DNA of 64,000 bases from Enemella evansiae. GTDB lineage: Bacteria > Pseudomonadota > Alphaproteobacteria > Rhodobacterales > Rhodobacteraceae. Below, piece after piece: positions 33,283 to 43,022 of this stretch. Position 1 is the first letter of the stretch. Each line of letters starts with the position of its first letter. The stretch is from the NCBI GenBank assembly GCA_017255395.1, contig JAFKDC010000022.1, positions 1 to 64,000 on the forward strand, read 5' to 3'. The translations under genes were made by a program, and so were the position numbers. Below the pieces are notes generated by a model, which was not told where the DNA came from, did not search any database, and saw only the letters and a program-made list of their open reading frames with translations.

Positions 33283-34152
33283 ATGTCCCGCCGCCTGACG
33301 CCCTACCTACTGATCGCGCCGCTTCTGGCCTTTATCGCGGTCTTCACCTACCTGCCGATCCTGTCCAGCGTGAACCTGTCGTTCCGCGAGTGGGATTTCC
33401 TGACCGATGGCAAGCCCTGGGTCGGGATGGAAAACTACCGGCTGGTGCTGTCCTCGTCCGAGTTCTGGAACGCCGTCCGCGTTACGGGGATCTTCGCGCT
33501 GATCTCGGTGCCGCTGCGGCTGGCGCTGGCGCTGGCCATCGCCAACTACCTCGTGCGCGAGGCCCTGCCGCAGCGCCTGTTGCGCGGCGCGCTGTTCCTG
33601 CCCTCGGTCACCTCGACCGTGGCCATCGCGGTGGTCTTCTCGTGGCTCTTCGCCACCGACTACGGGGTCGTCAATGCCGCTCTCGCGGCCTTCGGCATCC
33701 CCAAGGTCTACTGGCTGCAAAACCCGCAACTGGCGCTTTGGGTGATCGTGCTGGTCAACACCTGGAAGCAGCTGGGCTATGACATCGTTCTCTACATCGC
33801 CGGGCTTCAGGCGATTTCGAACGATCTGTACGACGCGGCGGATGTCGACGGGGGCGGGCGCTTCCATGTCTTCCGCCGCGTGACCGTGCCGCTGGTCATG
33901 CCGACCACCTATTTCCTGCTGGTGATCTCTGTCATCGAGGCCTTTCAGGTCTTCACTGTCGTCGATGTCATGACCCGGGGCGGCCCGGCGGGTGCCACCG
34001 ACATGATCGTCAATATGCTCTACCGCGTCGGCTTTACGCTGTTCGACATCGGGCAGGGGTCGGCCATCGCCGTGCTGCTCTTCGTGCTGCTGATCGCGCT
34101 GGCCATCTTCAAGGCCCGGGTTCTGGGTCGGAGGGTTCACTATGAAGCCTGA
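33283..34152 (+). CDS. ugpA: UgpA-like ABC permease
   Basis: 289 residues, six predicted membrane segments starting with LIAPLLAFIAVFTYLPIL. The EAA-type loop that docks the ATPase is seen in SNDLYDAADVDGGGRFHVFR. Forms a heterodimer with the next permease; the genes overlap by 11 nt. The start follows a GGAG ribosome site. Confidence 0.88.
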   Translation: MSRRLTPYLLIAPLLAFIAVFTYLPILSSVNLSFREWDFLTDGKPWVGMENYRLVLSSSEFWNAVRVTGIFALISVPLRLALALAIANYLVREALPQRLLRGALFLPSVTSTVAIAVVFSWLFATDYGVVNAALAAFGIPKVYWLQNPQLALWVIVLVNTWKQLGYDIVLYIAGLQAISNDLYDAADVDGGGRFHVFRRVTVPLVMPTTYFLLVISVIEAFQVFTVVDVMTRGGPAGATDMIVNMLYRVGFTLFDIGQGSAIAVLLFVLLIALAIFKARVLGRRVHYEA

Positions 34153-34948
34153 GACGCTCTGGACCGGCGCCGCGCTGGTGGCGGGGCTGCTGTTCCTCTC
34201 GCCGGTGCTCTACACCATCTGGATGTCGGTCCTGACGGTCGACAGCTACTATGCCGGCGACCCCGTGCTGACGCTGGACAACTACCGTACCGCCTTCGGG
34301 CAATACGACTTCCTGCGCTACCTGCTGAACTCCCTGCTGGTGTCGGGGGTGGTGACGCTGGGCGGTCTGGCGCTGGCGGTCATGGCGGCCTTCGCCTTTG
34401 CGCGCTTCGATTTTCCCGGTGGAGATTTCCTGTTTGCCGCTGTTGTCGCGACGCTGATGATCCCCGGCCATATCACGCTGATCCCGAACTACCTGACGCT
34501 GGCCCGCGTGGGCCTGCTGGACACCTACGCGGGCCTGATCCTGCCCGCCATTTCCAACGGCTTCGCGGCCTTCTTCCTGCGCCAGTACATCCGGGGCATC
34601 CCGCGCGCGCTGGACGAGGCCGCCTATATGGACGGCGCCACGCCACTACAGGTGCTCTGGCGGGTGATCGTGCCGCTGGCGCGCCCGGCGATCCTGTCGA
34701 TGGGGCTCTATATCTTCATCGCCGAGTGGAACAACTACATCTGGCCGCTGGTGGCGATCAGCGACAGCGATCTCTACACGCTTCAGATCGGTCTGGCCAA
34801 GCTCTACCGCGAGAACCCCGGCGAGGACGTCATCAACTGGCCGCTCGTCATGGCCGCCTCGACCATCACCATCCTTCCCATCCTGATCGGCTTCCTTGCG
34901 GTCGAGCGCCATCTGGTGCGCGGCATCACCATGGGAGCGGTCAAATGA
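34142..34948 (+). CDS. ugpE: UgpE-like ABC permease
   Basis: 268 residues, about six membrane segments, first at 5-30 (GAALVAGLLFLSPVLYTIWM). The EAA loop is ALDEAAYMDGATPLQVLWRV. Second half of the membrane channel. It overlaps the upstream permease by 11 nt and the following phosphodiesterase start by ATGA, so the whole unit is translationally coupled. Confidence 0.88.
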   Translation: MKPETLWTGAALVAGLLFLSPVLYTIWMSVLTVDSYYAGDPVLTLDNYRTAFGQYDFLRYLLNSLLVSGVVTLGGLALAVMAAFAFARFDFPGGDFLFAAVVATLMIPGHITLIPNYLTLARVGLLDTYAGLILPAISNGFAAFFLRQYIRGIPRALDEAAYMDGATPLQVLWRVIVPLARPAILSMGLYIFIAEWNNYIWPLVAISDSDLYTLQIGLAKLYRENPGEDVINWPLVMAASTITILPILIGFLAVERHLVRGITMGAVK

Positions 34949-35715
34949 CCCAAGAGAAAGGGCAGAGCATGACCCGCATCGCTTCGCATCGCGGCGGCAC
35001 GCTGGAATTCGGCGACAGCACTCCGCAGGGCTTTCGCGCCACCGCCGCAATGGCCGTGGACGAGGTGGAATTCGACCTGCACCCGACGCGTGACGGGGCG
35101 ATCATCGTGCACCACGACGCCACGCTGGACCGCACCACCGACACTCGTGGCGCCATCGCCGAACTGACAGAGGCACAGGTCCGCGCCGCGGTGATCGACT
35201 TCGGCGCGGGCGGCCACCCGCTGACGCTGCCCGAGCTCTGCGCGCTCTACCGCGACAGCCATGTGGATTTCCGCTGCGAGTTCAAGCCCGACGCGCAGGG
35301 CCGCGCCTACCGGGGCCTGATCGAACCGGCGCTGGCGGTGCTGGAGGCCGAGGGCATGCTGCACCGCACCACCTTCTCGTCCTTCCTGATCGAGACGCAG
35401 GACGCGCTGGCGCGCCTGACCGATCGGCCCCGGCTGTGGCTGGTCAGCCCCGCCGTGCTGCGGCAGATCGGAACGGTCGGGGTGATCGAGCTGGCGCAGG
35501 CCCATGCCATCCCCGAGATCGCCGTGCCGATCGACTGCGCCGATGCCGCGCTGATGCGCCAGATCCACGAGGCCGGGCTGGATTTCGGCTGTTTCGCCGC
35601 GCATACGGCGGCACAGATCGACCGGGCCCTGGCCCTGGGGGTCAAGGTCTTCACCACCGACCGGCCCAGCCTTGCCATCGCGCGCCGCGCCCTGCACCGG
35701 GGGGCGGCGGCATGA
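34945..35715 (+). CDS. ugpQ: glycerophosphodiester phosphodiesterase
   Basis: 256 residues. Hydrolyses glycerophosphodiesters to glycerol 3-phosphate and an alcohol; without a signal peptide it should act in the cytosol on imported substrate. Seen: IASHRGGTLEFGDST (catalytic His, Arg), EFDLHPTRDGAIIVHHD (metal-binding Glu/Asp and second His) and the C-terminal GVKVFTTDRPSLA. Translation can start at 34945 (ATGA overlap) or at ATG 34969, which has AAAGGG before it; the protein differs by 8 residues. Confidence 0.88.
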   Translation: MTQEKGQSMTRIASHRGGTLEFGDSTPQGFRATAAMAVDEVEFDLHPTRDGAIIVHHDATLDRTTDTRGAIAELTEAQVRAAVIDFGAGGHPLTLPELCALYRDSHVDFRCEFKPDAQGRAYRGLIEPALAVLEAEGMLHRTTFSSFLIETQDALARLTDRPRLWLVSPAVLRQIGTVGVIELAQAHAIPEIAVPIDCADAALMRQIHEAGLDFGCFAAHTAAQIDRALALGVKVFTTDRPSLAIARRALHRGAAA

Positions 35716-36755
35716 CCGGCATCACGCTCAGCGACATCCGCAAAACCTATGCCGGTGGCGCCCCGGTGCTGCACGGCGTGTCGATGGACATCCGCGCCGG
35801 AGAATTCGTTGTGATCGTCGGCCCCTCGGGCTGCGGCAAGTCCACGCTTCTGCGGATGATCGCCGGGCTGGAGACCTGCGAAGAGGGCGAGATCGCCATC
35901 GGCGGGCGCCGCGTGAACGAGATCGCGCCGCGCGACCGCGACATCGCCATGATCTTCCAGAACTACGCGCTCTATCCCCATATGACGGTGCGCGAGAACA
36001 TCGCCTTCGGGCTGGAACTGCGCGGGATGAAACGCGCCGCCCGCACCGCGCGCGCCGAAGAGGTGGCGCGGATGCTGCATCTGGACCCGTACCTTGACCG
36101 CAAGCCCGGCGCGCTCTCGGGCGGGCAGCGGCAGCGGGTGGCCATGGGCCGCGCCATGGCGCGGGACGCCGGTGTCTTCCTGATGGACGAGCCGCTGTCG
36201 AACCTCGACAATGCGCTGCGGGTCGAGATGCGGTCCGAGATCAAGGCGCTGCACCGCACGGTCGGTGCGACGCTGGTCTACGTGACCCACGACCAGACAG
36301 AGGCGCTGTCCATGGCCGACCGCGTTGCCGTCATGCACGGCGGCCACCTGCAACAGTTCGACACGCCCGCCGCGATCTACGACCGGCCCGCGAACCGCTT
36401 TGTCGCCGGGTTCCTCGGCCAGCCGCCGATGAACTTCCTGCTCGCCGGGGACATGCCGGGCTGGCAGGGGGAGCGGGACGTGACGCTGGGCCTGCGGCCC
36501 GACATGATCGCGCTGGCGCCAGCGGGGCAGGGACTGCCGGGACGGGTGATCCTGTCGGAGATGACCGGTTCGGACGTGACCCTGCATGTCGACACCGACG
36601 CGGGCCGCCTTGTGGTCACCACGCCACGCCGCGCGGTCGAGGGTATGGAAGAGACCGTCGGCCTGCGGCCCGACCTGTCCCGCGCCCATGTCTTCGACAG
36701 CGCCACGGGCCAGCGGATCGAGCCGCGTCGCGCGCCACTATCGATGGCGACCTAA
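35712..36755 (+). CDS. ugpC: UgpC-like ABC importer ATPase
   Basis: 347 residues, MalK/UgpC class. Walker [11 protein letters not shown] loop QNYALYPHMTVREN, signature LSGGQRQRVAMGRAMA, Walker B VFLMDEPLSNLD, H loop VTHDQTEAL, and a C-terminal TOBE regulatory domain (about 240-345). ATGA overlap with the phosphodiesterase gene. It completes the operon: binding protein, two permeases, enzyme, ATPase. Confidence 0.92.
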   Translation: MTGITLSDIRKTYAGGAPVLHGVSMDIRAGEFVVIVGPSGCGKSTLLRMIAGLETCEEGEIAIGGRRVNEIAPRDRDIAMIFQNYALYPHMTVRENIAFGLELRGMKRAARTARAEEVARMLHLDPYLDRKPGALSGGQRQRVAMGRAMARDAGVFLMDEPLSNLDNALRVEMRSEIKALHRTVGATLVYVTHDQTEALSMADRVAVMHGGHLQQFDTPAAIYDRPANRFVAGFLGQPPMNFLLAGDMPGWQGERDVTLGLRPDMIALAPAGQGLPGRVILSEMTGSDVTLHVDTDAGRLVVTTPRRAVEGMEETVGLRPDLSRAHVFDSATGQRIEPRRAPLSMAT

Positions 36756-37453
36756 AACAGGCGCCGGATGGGGCCGCCAGTGCGCGTCACCTTGGCGTCG
36801 GGCATGGTGATCGGCTCCAGCCGCTGGGACAGCTGGATTGTCCCGCATGTCCGGGACCGTGTCGGCGCGGCTGCATCCTTGGCCGCGGCGCGGCGATGGA
36901 CTACCGGCAGCATTCTTCCGGCGGCAGGCGCGCGTCGCCGGACACATGCAAAAGTTCAAGGCAGTGGCGCCGCATGGGGATGCCTTTTCCTCTATGACAC
37001 CGATCCCATATCGGAGCAGAAGGCCGATCCGTGATCTCCGGGAGCGGGATCTTGGCTTCGCGGCACTTTGCCTTCGTCCGGTGCTCTGCGATAACTTCCC
37101 GAGGGTCGTGGCAAAGGGTCAATGACGCCCTGTAAGATTTTGCTTTCATAGGGAAATGATTTCCTCAATGTGAGCCCGGAACCAACTACATCACGTTTCT
37201 TATAATCTGTATTATGTAATTATATGATCCAAGCCCATACTGCCAAGGCCCCGTCTTCGCACCTCACCGCGCACCATCATGCTCCGGTCGCTCAGGCGCC
37301 GCAGCGGTGCACCCATTTCACGCCACTCGCGTGCAACGCAGACCGCAGCGCCTTCGTGTCTGAAGGGTCACCGTCCGCAGCCGACCGGTTTTAGATGCTG
37401 GACAGTGCCGTGATCCCACCTTTACCGTCCCGCCAAGTTTTCCGGAGCCTCCA
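36756..37453. other. 698-bp gap, no gene supported
   Basis: Short open frames on both strands lack ribosome sites and domain patterns. The first 350 bp look like eroded coding sequence that I cannot assign. From about 37130 to 37230 the sequence is markedly AT-rich for this genome (TATAATCTGTATTATGTAATT), a likely promoter region for aroQ-luxR. Nothing else is visible. Confidence 0.4.
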
Positions 37454-37894
37454 ATGACATCCATCCTTATCCTCAACGGGCCGAACCTCAACCTGCTCGG
37501 CACGCGCCAGCCCGAAATCTACGGCCACACCACGCTCTCTGATGTCGAAGAGATGTGTCGCAGCCATGGCAAGAGCCGTGGCATCGACATCGCCTGCGCC
37601 CAGTCCAATCACGAAGGCGCTCTGGTGACCGCCATCCAGGAGGCGCGCGGCACCCATGACGGCATCGTCCTCAACGCCGGCGCCTATACCCATACCTCGA
37701 TCGCGCTGATGGATGCGATCAAGGGCACCGAGGCCAAGGTGGTTGAGCTTCACCTTTCAAACGTCCATGCCCGCGAGGAATTCCGGCACCGCTCCTTCAT
37801 TTCTCCGGTGGCGGTTGGGGTCATCGCTGGCTTCGGCGCCCAGGGCTATATTCTGGCCATCGATGCGCTGGCCGCACATCTCGGAGTGGCGTGA
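37454..37894 (+). CDS. aroQ: type II 3-dehydroquinate dehydratase
   Basis: 146 residues, normal for the dodecameric type II enzyme of the shikimate pathway. Seen: ILILNGPNLNLLGTRQPEIYG with catalytic Tyr23, QSNHEGALV, LNAGAYTHTSIA, and ELHLSNVHAREEFRHRSF with catalytic His and Arg. The TCCGGAGCC ribosome site precedes the ATG. Unusually, its stop overlaps the start of a LuxR-type regulator (TGATG). Confidence 0.95.
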   Translation: MTSILILNGPNLNLLGTRQPEIYGHTTLSDVEEMCRSHGKSRGIDIACAQSNHEGALVTAIQEARGTHDGIVLNAGAYTHTSIALMDAIKGTEAKVVELHLSNVHAREEFRHRSFISPVAVGVIAGFGAQGYILAIDALAAHLGVA

Positions 37895-38655
37895 TGAACG
37901 AGGATCTCAGGGAATACCTGATTGCGCTCACCAATGCCGCTACGGTCGAAGACCTCTGGGCCATGCATTGCAAGCGCATGGACGGCTACGGATTCGACCG
38001 GCTGATCTACGGCTTCACGCGCTTCATGACCGCGACCTCCTTCGGCGATCCCAACGACTTTGTCGTTCTGACGAACCACACGGCGGCCTATCGCAAGGGT
38101 TTTGTCGAGGACGGACTTTATAAATATGCGCCCATGGTCCGCTGGGCGCTGGAGAACGAAGGCCATTGCAGCTGGCGTGCGTTGGCCGAGCAGATCAACA
38201 AGGGCACGCTGGACGAGCGCGCGCAGCAGGTCGTGGCCTTCAACCTGACTCACAAGGTTCACGCGGGCTATACCATCAGCTTCAAATCCGTGTCGCACCG
38301 CACCAAGGGCGCGATCTCGCTGACCACCCGGGCCGAGATGAACCAGGACCAGGCGGATGCAATCTGGAAGGAACACGGGCAGGACATCGTGCTGTGCAAC
38401 AACCTTGCCCATCTGAAGATCCTCACCCTGCCCGTCCCGCTGCCGAACCAGAACCTGACCCCGCGCCAGCGCGAGGCGCTTGAATGGGTCGGAGACGGCA
38501 AGACCATGCAGGACATTGCGCAGATCATGGGCCTGACCCAGGCCACGATCGAGAAGCACCTGCGCCTTGCCCGGGAAACGCTGAACGTGGAAACCACCGC
38601 GCAGGCCGTGGCCAAGGCCGCGTTCCACAACCAGATGTTCATCATCGAGGCGTGA
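37894..38655 (+). CDS. LuxR-type regulator with autoinducer-binding domain (solo)
   Basis: 253 residues. Residues about 15-165 match the autoinducer-binding fold (AMHCKRMDGYGFDRLIYGFT, then DPNDFVVLTNH), and the C-terminus is a LuxR HTH: LTPRQREALEWVGDGKTMQD, then LTQATIEKHLRLARETLNV. Trp and Tyr residues of the ligand pocket are partly kept. No luxI-type synthase lies in the window, so it is a candidate LuxR solo. The one-base overlap with aroQ implies coupled expression with the shikimate enzyme. Confidence 0.85.
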   Translation: MNEDLREYLIALTNAATVEDLWAMHCKRMDGYGFDRLIYGFTRFMTATSFGDPNDFVVLTNHTAAYRKGFVEDGLYKYAPMVRWALENEGHCSWRALAEQINKGTLDERAQQVVAFNLTHKVHAGYTISFKSVSHRTKGAISLTTRAEMNQDQADAIWKEHGQDIVLCNNLAHLKILTLPVPLPNQNLTPRQREALEWVGDGKTMQDIAQIMGLTQATIEKHLRLARETLNVETTAQAVAKAAFHNQMFIIEA

Positions 38656-39190
38656 ATCGTCCCGATCGACGCGGTTCGCCGCAGCACGATCCATTCCCCC
38701 CGGACGCCTGCTAATTATGACAGGTCTTGCCGGGCAAACCGCGTTAATCCCCCGTGAATTCATCTCTTTTTCCAGTTGGTCAGGAAATCCAGACTTCCTT
38801 TGACTCGCGGAAAGGGTCAATCTGAACCTGTTCCGTGAGTGGTGGCTTTGGCCATGGAACGAAGGGGCGCCAACCCGCGACATTTCCGGGCCCTGGAGTC
38901 TCATCATCGGTGCAAGCCGGGCTGGTTTGGTGGTGCAATTACCGCACCACCAGCCAGCATCCCCTCGGGGTCCCTGGACATCATCCCCAATGTCTCGTTC
39001 CGGGGACCCCGATCCTTGCACAGGCGCCATCCACCCGGCCAGTCCGACACCCCGGTCGCGGCGCTTTTTCGCGTGCAGCTGCCGGACATCCGGCGGAAAC
39101 ACGCGAGATCTGCGCCGAAGGTCCTATTGCGGGGGGGCGGATGACCCTGCCCCCGGTTGCGGGACGCGTGCCCTGCCCCGCCACGCACAG
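38656..39190. other. 535-bp gap, no gene supported
   Basis: Follows the luxR stop and precedes the tsf terminator. No open frame with a ribosome site or known domain is seen. An AT-richer stretch near 38710-38820 may carry regulatory signals. Long open frames crossing here are antisense to tsf-rpsB. Confidence 0.35.
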
Positions 39191-39219
39191 AAAAAGGCGC
39201 GAGGTGTCCCCCGCGCCTT
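39191..39219 (-). terminator. terminator of rpsB-tsf
   Basis: On the minus strand AAGGCGCG and CGCGCCTT form an 8-bp stem with a 9-nt loop followed by TTTTT, 28 nt after the tsf stop codon. Confidence 0.85.
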
Positions 39220-39247
39220 GTCGTCTAGCCGTGAAATCGGACCGATG

Positions 39248-40123
39248 TCAGCCCTGAGCGGCCTTGGCCACTTCGGCTGCGAAGTCTTCCTTCTCGACCT
39301 CGATGCCTTCGCCGACCTGCATGCGGACGAAACCGACGATCTCGGCGCCGGCCTCTTTCGCGGCCTGCTCGACGGTCACGTCAGGGTTCAGCGCGAAGGG
39401 CTGACCGACCAGCGTGATCTCGGCGAGGAACTTCTTCATGCGGCCTTCGATCATCTTCTCGATGACCTGCTCGGGCTTGCCGGACTCGCGCGCGATGTCG
39501 ATCTGCACCTGACGCTCTTTCTCGACGACCGATGCGTCGAGCTCGGATTCGTTCAGAGCGGCCGGGTTGGCGGCGGCGATGTGCATGGCGACCTGACGGC
39601 CGAACTCTTCCGAGCCGCCCTTCATCGCGACCAGAACGCCGATCTGGCCCATGCCATCGGCGGCGGCGTTGTGGACGTAGGAGGCGACAACCTCACCGGA
39701 GACCTTGGCCATCCGACGCAGGGTCATGTTCTCGCCGATCTTGGCGACCGCGTCGGTGATGGTCTCGCTGACGGGCTTGCCGTTGACCTTGGCATCGGCA
39801 AGGGCCTCGACCGAGTCGACACCCAGAGCGGCCTTGGCGATCCCGCCGACCATCGCCTGGAACTCGGCGTTCTTGGCGACGAAGTCGGTTTCCGAGTTCA
39901 CCTCGACGGCGACGCCGGTGCCACCGTCGATGGCGACGGCCACAAGACCCTCTGCCGCGGTGCGGCCGGACTTCTTGGCGGCCTTGGCGAGGCCCTTGGT
40001 GCGCAGCCAGTCGACCGCGGCGTCCATGTTGCCGTCGTTCTCGACCAGTGCCTTCTTGGCGTCCATCATGCCTGCGCCGGTCATCTCGCGCAGTTCTTTC
40101 ACCTGGGATGCGGTGATTGCCAT
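39248..40123 (-). CDS. tsf: elongation factor Ts
   Basis: 291 residues, standard length. The guanine-nucleotide exchange factor for EF-Tu. Seen: an N-terminal UBA domain, [21 protein letters not shown], then the conserved core [11 protein letters not shown] and the C-terminal [16 protein letters not shown]. It follows rpsB on the same strand with a 96-bp gap holding a hairpin, the usual bacterial arrangement. Confidence 0.97.
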   Translation of the reverse strand: MAITASQVKELREMTGAGMMDAKKALVENDGNMDAAVDWLRTKGLAKAAKKSGRTAAEGLVAVAIDGGTGVAVEVNSETDFVAKNAEFQAMVGGIAKAALGVDSVEALADAKVNGKPVSETITDAVAKIGENMTLRRMAKVSGEVVASYVHNAAADGMGQIGVLVAMKGGSEEFGRQVAMHIAAANPAALNESELDASVVEKERQVQIDIARESGKPEQVIEKMIEGRMKKFLAEITLVGQPFALNPDVTVEQAAKEAGAEIVGFVRMQVGEGIEVEKEDFAAEVAKAAQG

Positions 40124-40156
40124 GTGCTGGCTCTCCTCATGTCTGTCTTGCGGGGT

Positions 40157-40183
40157 GGCAAAGGGGCCCCGGGCCCCCTTGCC
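40157..40183 (-). terminator. rpsB-tsf intergenic hairpin (attenuator-like)
   Basis: GGCAAAGGGGCCC pairs with GGGCCCCCTTGCC across the gap between rpsB and tsf. No T tract follows. Intergenic hairpins here are thought to lower tsf relative to rpsB transcripts. Confidence 0.5.
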
Positions 40184-40219
40184 TTGTCACGCAGATGTGT
40201 CGCTTTCGCGACAGCGGGA

Positions 40220-40990
40220 TCAGGCGGTCTCGCCGGTCTCGGCGAGGGTTTCCTCGACCGGGGCCTCTTCGAAGGCGCCGATGTCCACGCCGGCGGCTTC
40301 CATCTGGCCGGTCATGCCGTCCAGGGCCGCGCGGGACACGAGATCGCAGTACAGCGCGATGGCGCGGGCCGCGTCGTCGTTGCCGGGGATGATGTAGTCG
40401 ATGCCGTCCGGCGAGCAGTTGGTGTCGACGATGGCGACAACCGGGATGCCCAGCTTGTTGGCTTCGGCGACGGCCAGAGCCTCTTTCTTGACGTCGATGA
40501 CGAACAGCATGTCCGGCACGCCGCCCATTTCACGGATGCCGCCCAGCGAGGCCTGAAGCTTCTGCTGGTCACGCTCCATGCCCAGACGCTCTTTCTTGGT
40601 GAGGCCCTCGGCGCCACCTTCCATCGTCTCGTCGATCTGCCGCAGGCGGTTGATCGACTGCGACACGGTCTGCCAGTTGGTCAGCGTGCCGCCCAGCCAG
40701 CGGTGGTTCATGTAGTACTGGGCGCATTTCTCGGCCGCCTCGGCGATCGGCTGCGCGGCCTGACGCTTGGTGCCGACGAACAGCACGCGGCCGTTCTTGG
40801 CAACGCAATCGCGGATCGCGTTCAGCGCGGCGTCCAGCATCGGGACGGTCTGCGTCAGGTCCATGATGTGGATGCCGTTGCGCGCACCGTAGATGAACTC
40901 GCCCATGCGGGGGTTCCAGCGCTGCGTCTGGTGGCCAAAGTGCACGCCTGCTTCAAGCAGCTGGCGCATGGTGAACTCGGGAAGAGCCAT
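40220..40990 (-). CDS. rpsB: 30S ribosomal protein S2
   Basis: 256 residues. Seen: [20 protein letters not shown], the start signature of S2, [26 protein letters not shown] and [20 protein letters not shown]. The ATG at 40990 is preceded by AAAGGATAGAAGGC. Assembles late on the 30S subunit with S1. Operon with tsf. Confidence 0.98.
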   Translation of the reverse strand: MALPEFTMRQLLEAGVHFGHQTQRWNPRMGEFIYGARNGIHIMDLTQTVPMLDAALNAIRDCVAKNGRVLFVGTKRQAAQPIAEAAEKCAQYYMNHRWLGGTLTNWQTVSQSINRLRQIDETMEGGAEGLTKKERLGMERDQQKLQASLGGIREMGGVPDMLFVIDVKKEALAVAEANKLGIPVVAIVDTNCSPDGIDYIIPGNDDAARAIALYCDLVSRAALDGMTGQMEAAGVDIGAFEEAPVEETLAETGETA

Positions 40991-41316
40991 GCCTTCTATC
41001 CTTTCCGGTTTCATGCCTCGGCGGGGGATCAAGGCTTATGCCTCAACCGGTGGACCCCTGGGGATGTCTGTCCAATGGGCCCGCCCCCGCCTGCGGGGTT
41101 CGTGAGCGCGCCACTAGACCATGGCGCGCCCGGACGCAAGCGCAAATCCCGCCCGCGCAGCGGGGCGGCGCCCAGAACCAGGGTATTACAGGGGACTCGC
41201 GCAGCCCCAGCGGTCCCGCCCCCCGGCTTCTTCGGTCTCTCAAATACCCTCGGGCCAGCGCAGCGGGGGCAAAGCGCCCTCCGCCCCGGCCCCAGCGCAG
41301 AGGGCCGCGTTCGGCG
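40991..41316. other. gap upstream of rpsB
   Basis: 326 bp between the rpsB start and the end of the HupE-like gene. It should hold the rpsB promoter and leader on the minus strand. No gene or distinct ribosomal-leader structure could be recognised by eye. Confidence 0.4.
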
Positions 41317-42618
41317 CTACAGGAAAACCCGCTCGACGAACCAGTAGGCCCCGACAAGGGCGATGGCGGCAGAGGCCGGGACGGCGACGAAGCGGCGATA
41401 GGCATGCAGGCGGTCGACGAAGCTTGCCGACAGCAGGCACAGCACCGACAGCCCCGCCAGCGGCCACAGGAAGACCGGTGCCCCCGCGCCCATCCTCTGG
41501 ACAAAGCCCGGGCCGTCCAGCAGCAAACCAAGCGCCAGGAAGCTCAGCGCCAGCACGCCGTAGACCACCTGCCCCGTCCGAGGATCGACCCGAAGGGCAT
41601 CGACCCGCTGGGCAAGCACCACCAGCAGGAAGGCGATGGCGATGACCGTCAGTTGCCCGATTTCGACCCCCAGGTTGAAGCCGATCAGCGCCGGAAGGAA
41701 TTGGCCGGCGGGCAGCCCGAATTCGCCCAGCACGCTGGCGAAGCCCAGCCCGTGCAGCAGGCCGAAGACAAAGATCACCACCGGGCGCCAGCGGTGCAAT
41801 CCATGGGCAAAGATGTTCTCGACCGCGACATAGACGATCGAGGCGGCGATGATCGGCTCGACGATGCTGCCGGGGATGGTGACATAGCCAAGTGCCCCCA
41901 GCGCCAGCGTCACCGTATGCGCCAGCGTGAAGGCCGAGACCTGCCAGAGCAGCGGCCCCAGCCGGGTCGAGAGGAAGAAGAGGCCCAGCACGAAGAGGAT
42001 GTGATCCAGCCCCATGGGCAGGATATGTTCGAAGCCCACGGGGATATAGCCGAGGAAGGTCTCGATCCCGCCGGCGACGTCGCCACCCGCAAGGGCGATC
42101 GGCTCGGACGGGCCGCCGGTCAGGTAGCCGGTAAACCCCGCCTCGACCCCCTGCTGGCGCAGGATCAGCGTGCCGTATTGCGCGGGCCAGGTGACCACCA
42201 GCGTCCCGGCGCCTTCCGGCAGGGTGCCGCCGAGAAACAGCCGGGTCTCGCGCGGAAGCTCCGTATTTTCAATGTCATCCACCTCGACCCGGTTCAGGGT
42301 CAGCGGCACCGCTGAACCATCCGAGGTGACGGAGACGGCGCCGAGCAGCCTGTCTGCCTCCGCTTCGATACGGGCCTTGAGATCGGCGGGCGCCAGCGCG
42401 CGCAGTGCGTCCACGGCCCCCGATCCGGCGGTGTCGTTGGTGTCCTCGACCCCTTCCAGATCGACGCCCGCCAGCAGCGGCTCCGCCGTCAGCCGCAGCA
42501 CCAGAGAAAGGTCGCGGCCCTCGGTCTCGAGGTCTGCGATGGCGGGCCGGACCTCATGCGCGGCGGCGGCGGTGATCGAAAGAAACAGCGCCAGCGCGGC
42601 GCAGAAAAGACGGGTCAT
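41317..42618 (-). CDS. HupE/UreJ-like secreted-membrane protein
   Basis: 433 residues. Signal peptide 1-19 ([20 protein letters not shown]), an extracytoplasmic domain of about 180 residues, then six or so membrane segments of the HupE/UreJ_2 type with [34 protein letters not shown] and [18 protein letters not shown], whose His and Asp residues suggest metal handling (nickel or cobalt family). No hydrogenase or urease gene is nearby, so the metal is unproven. ATG 42618 is chosen for the signal peptide. Confidence 0.82.
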   Translation of the reverse strand: MTRLFCAALALFLSITAAAAHEVRPAIADLETEGRDLSLVLRLTAEPLLAGVDLEGVEDTNDTAGSGAVDALRALAPADLKARIEAEADRLLGAVSVTSDGSAVPLTLNRVEVDDIENTELPRETRLFLGGTLPEGAGTLVVTWPAQYGTLILRQQGVEAGFTGYLTGGPSEPIALAGGDVAGGIETFLGYIPVGFEHILPMGLDHILFVLGLFFLSTRLGPLLWQVSAFTLAHTVTLALGALGYVTIPGSIVEPIIAASIVYVAVENIFAHGLHRWRPVVIFVFGLLHGLGFASVLGEFGLPAGQFLPALIGFNLGVEIGQLTVIAIAFLLVVLAQRVDALRVDPRTGQVVYGVLALSFLALGLLLDGPGFVQRMGAGAPVFLWPLAGLSVLCLLSASFVDRLHAYRRFVAVPASAAIALVGAYWFVERVFL

Positions 42619-43022
42619 GCAGGCGGCCTTTGTCCGGGAGTCCTCGGCAGAAGATGACGCGGCGAAAGGGACGGTCAAGGCCGTGGCGCGCCGGTCGCCT
42701 GCACGTCAGGCCGCGCCGCGGGCGATGAGCATGAACAGGCCGAATTGGGTGCCGAGCGCCCTGCCCCAACGCATCCGGAGGGATTTTCTTCGAACCTTGG
42801 GGAAGCGTCGGTGGCGGCGCTCCGAGAAAAACGCCGGTTCCGCACCCGGCTGGCAGGCTCTTCGCCAACCTGCCCGGTTTTCAAACACCGGAGTCATGGG
42901 GCGGGACGGAAGGCGCTTCGAAGCGCCTTCCCCGCATCTCAACCGTTGCGCCAAGGGCGCGACCCGATTCCGGGGCTCCGCCCGTTCGCATCTTGAAAGG
43001 TCCCCCGCACCTTTCAAGATGC
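42619..43022. other. gap with two perfect inverted repeats
   Basis: No gene supported. Contains a 24-bp perfect palindrome (42908-42931, centre TTCGAA) and a 14-bp inverted repeat with a 7-nt loop (42988-43001 with 43009-43022) that ends exactly at the phoB stop codon. The second is probably the 3' end structure of the pst-pho transcript; neither has a T run. Confidence 0.6.

Noticed and set aside
38927-41347. 806-codon plus-strand frame
   Set aside because: Antisense to tsf and rpsB, which are certain genes on the minus strand.
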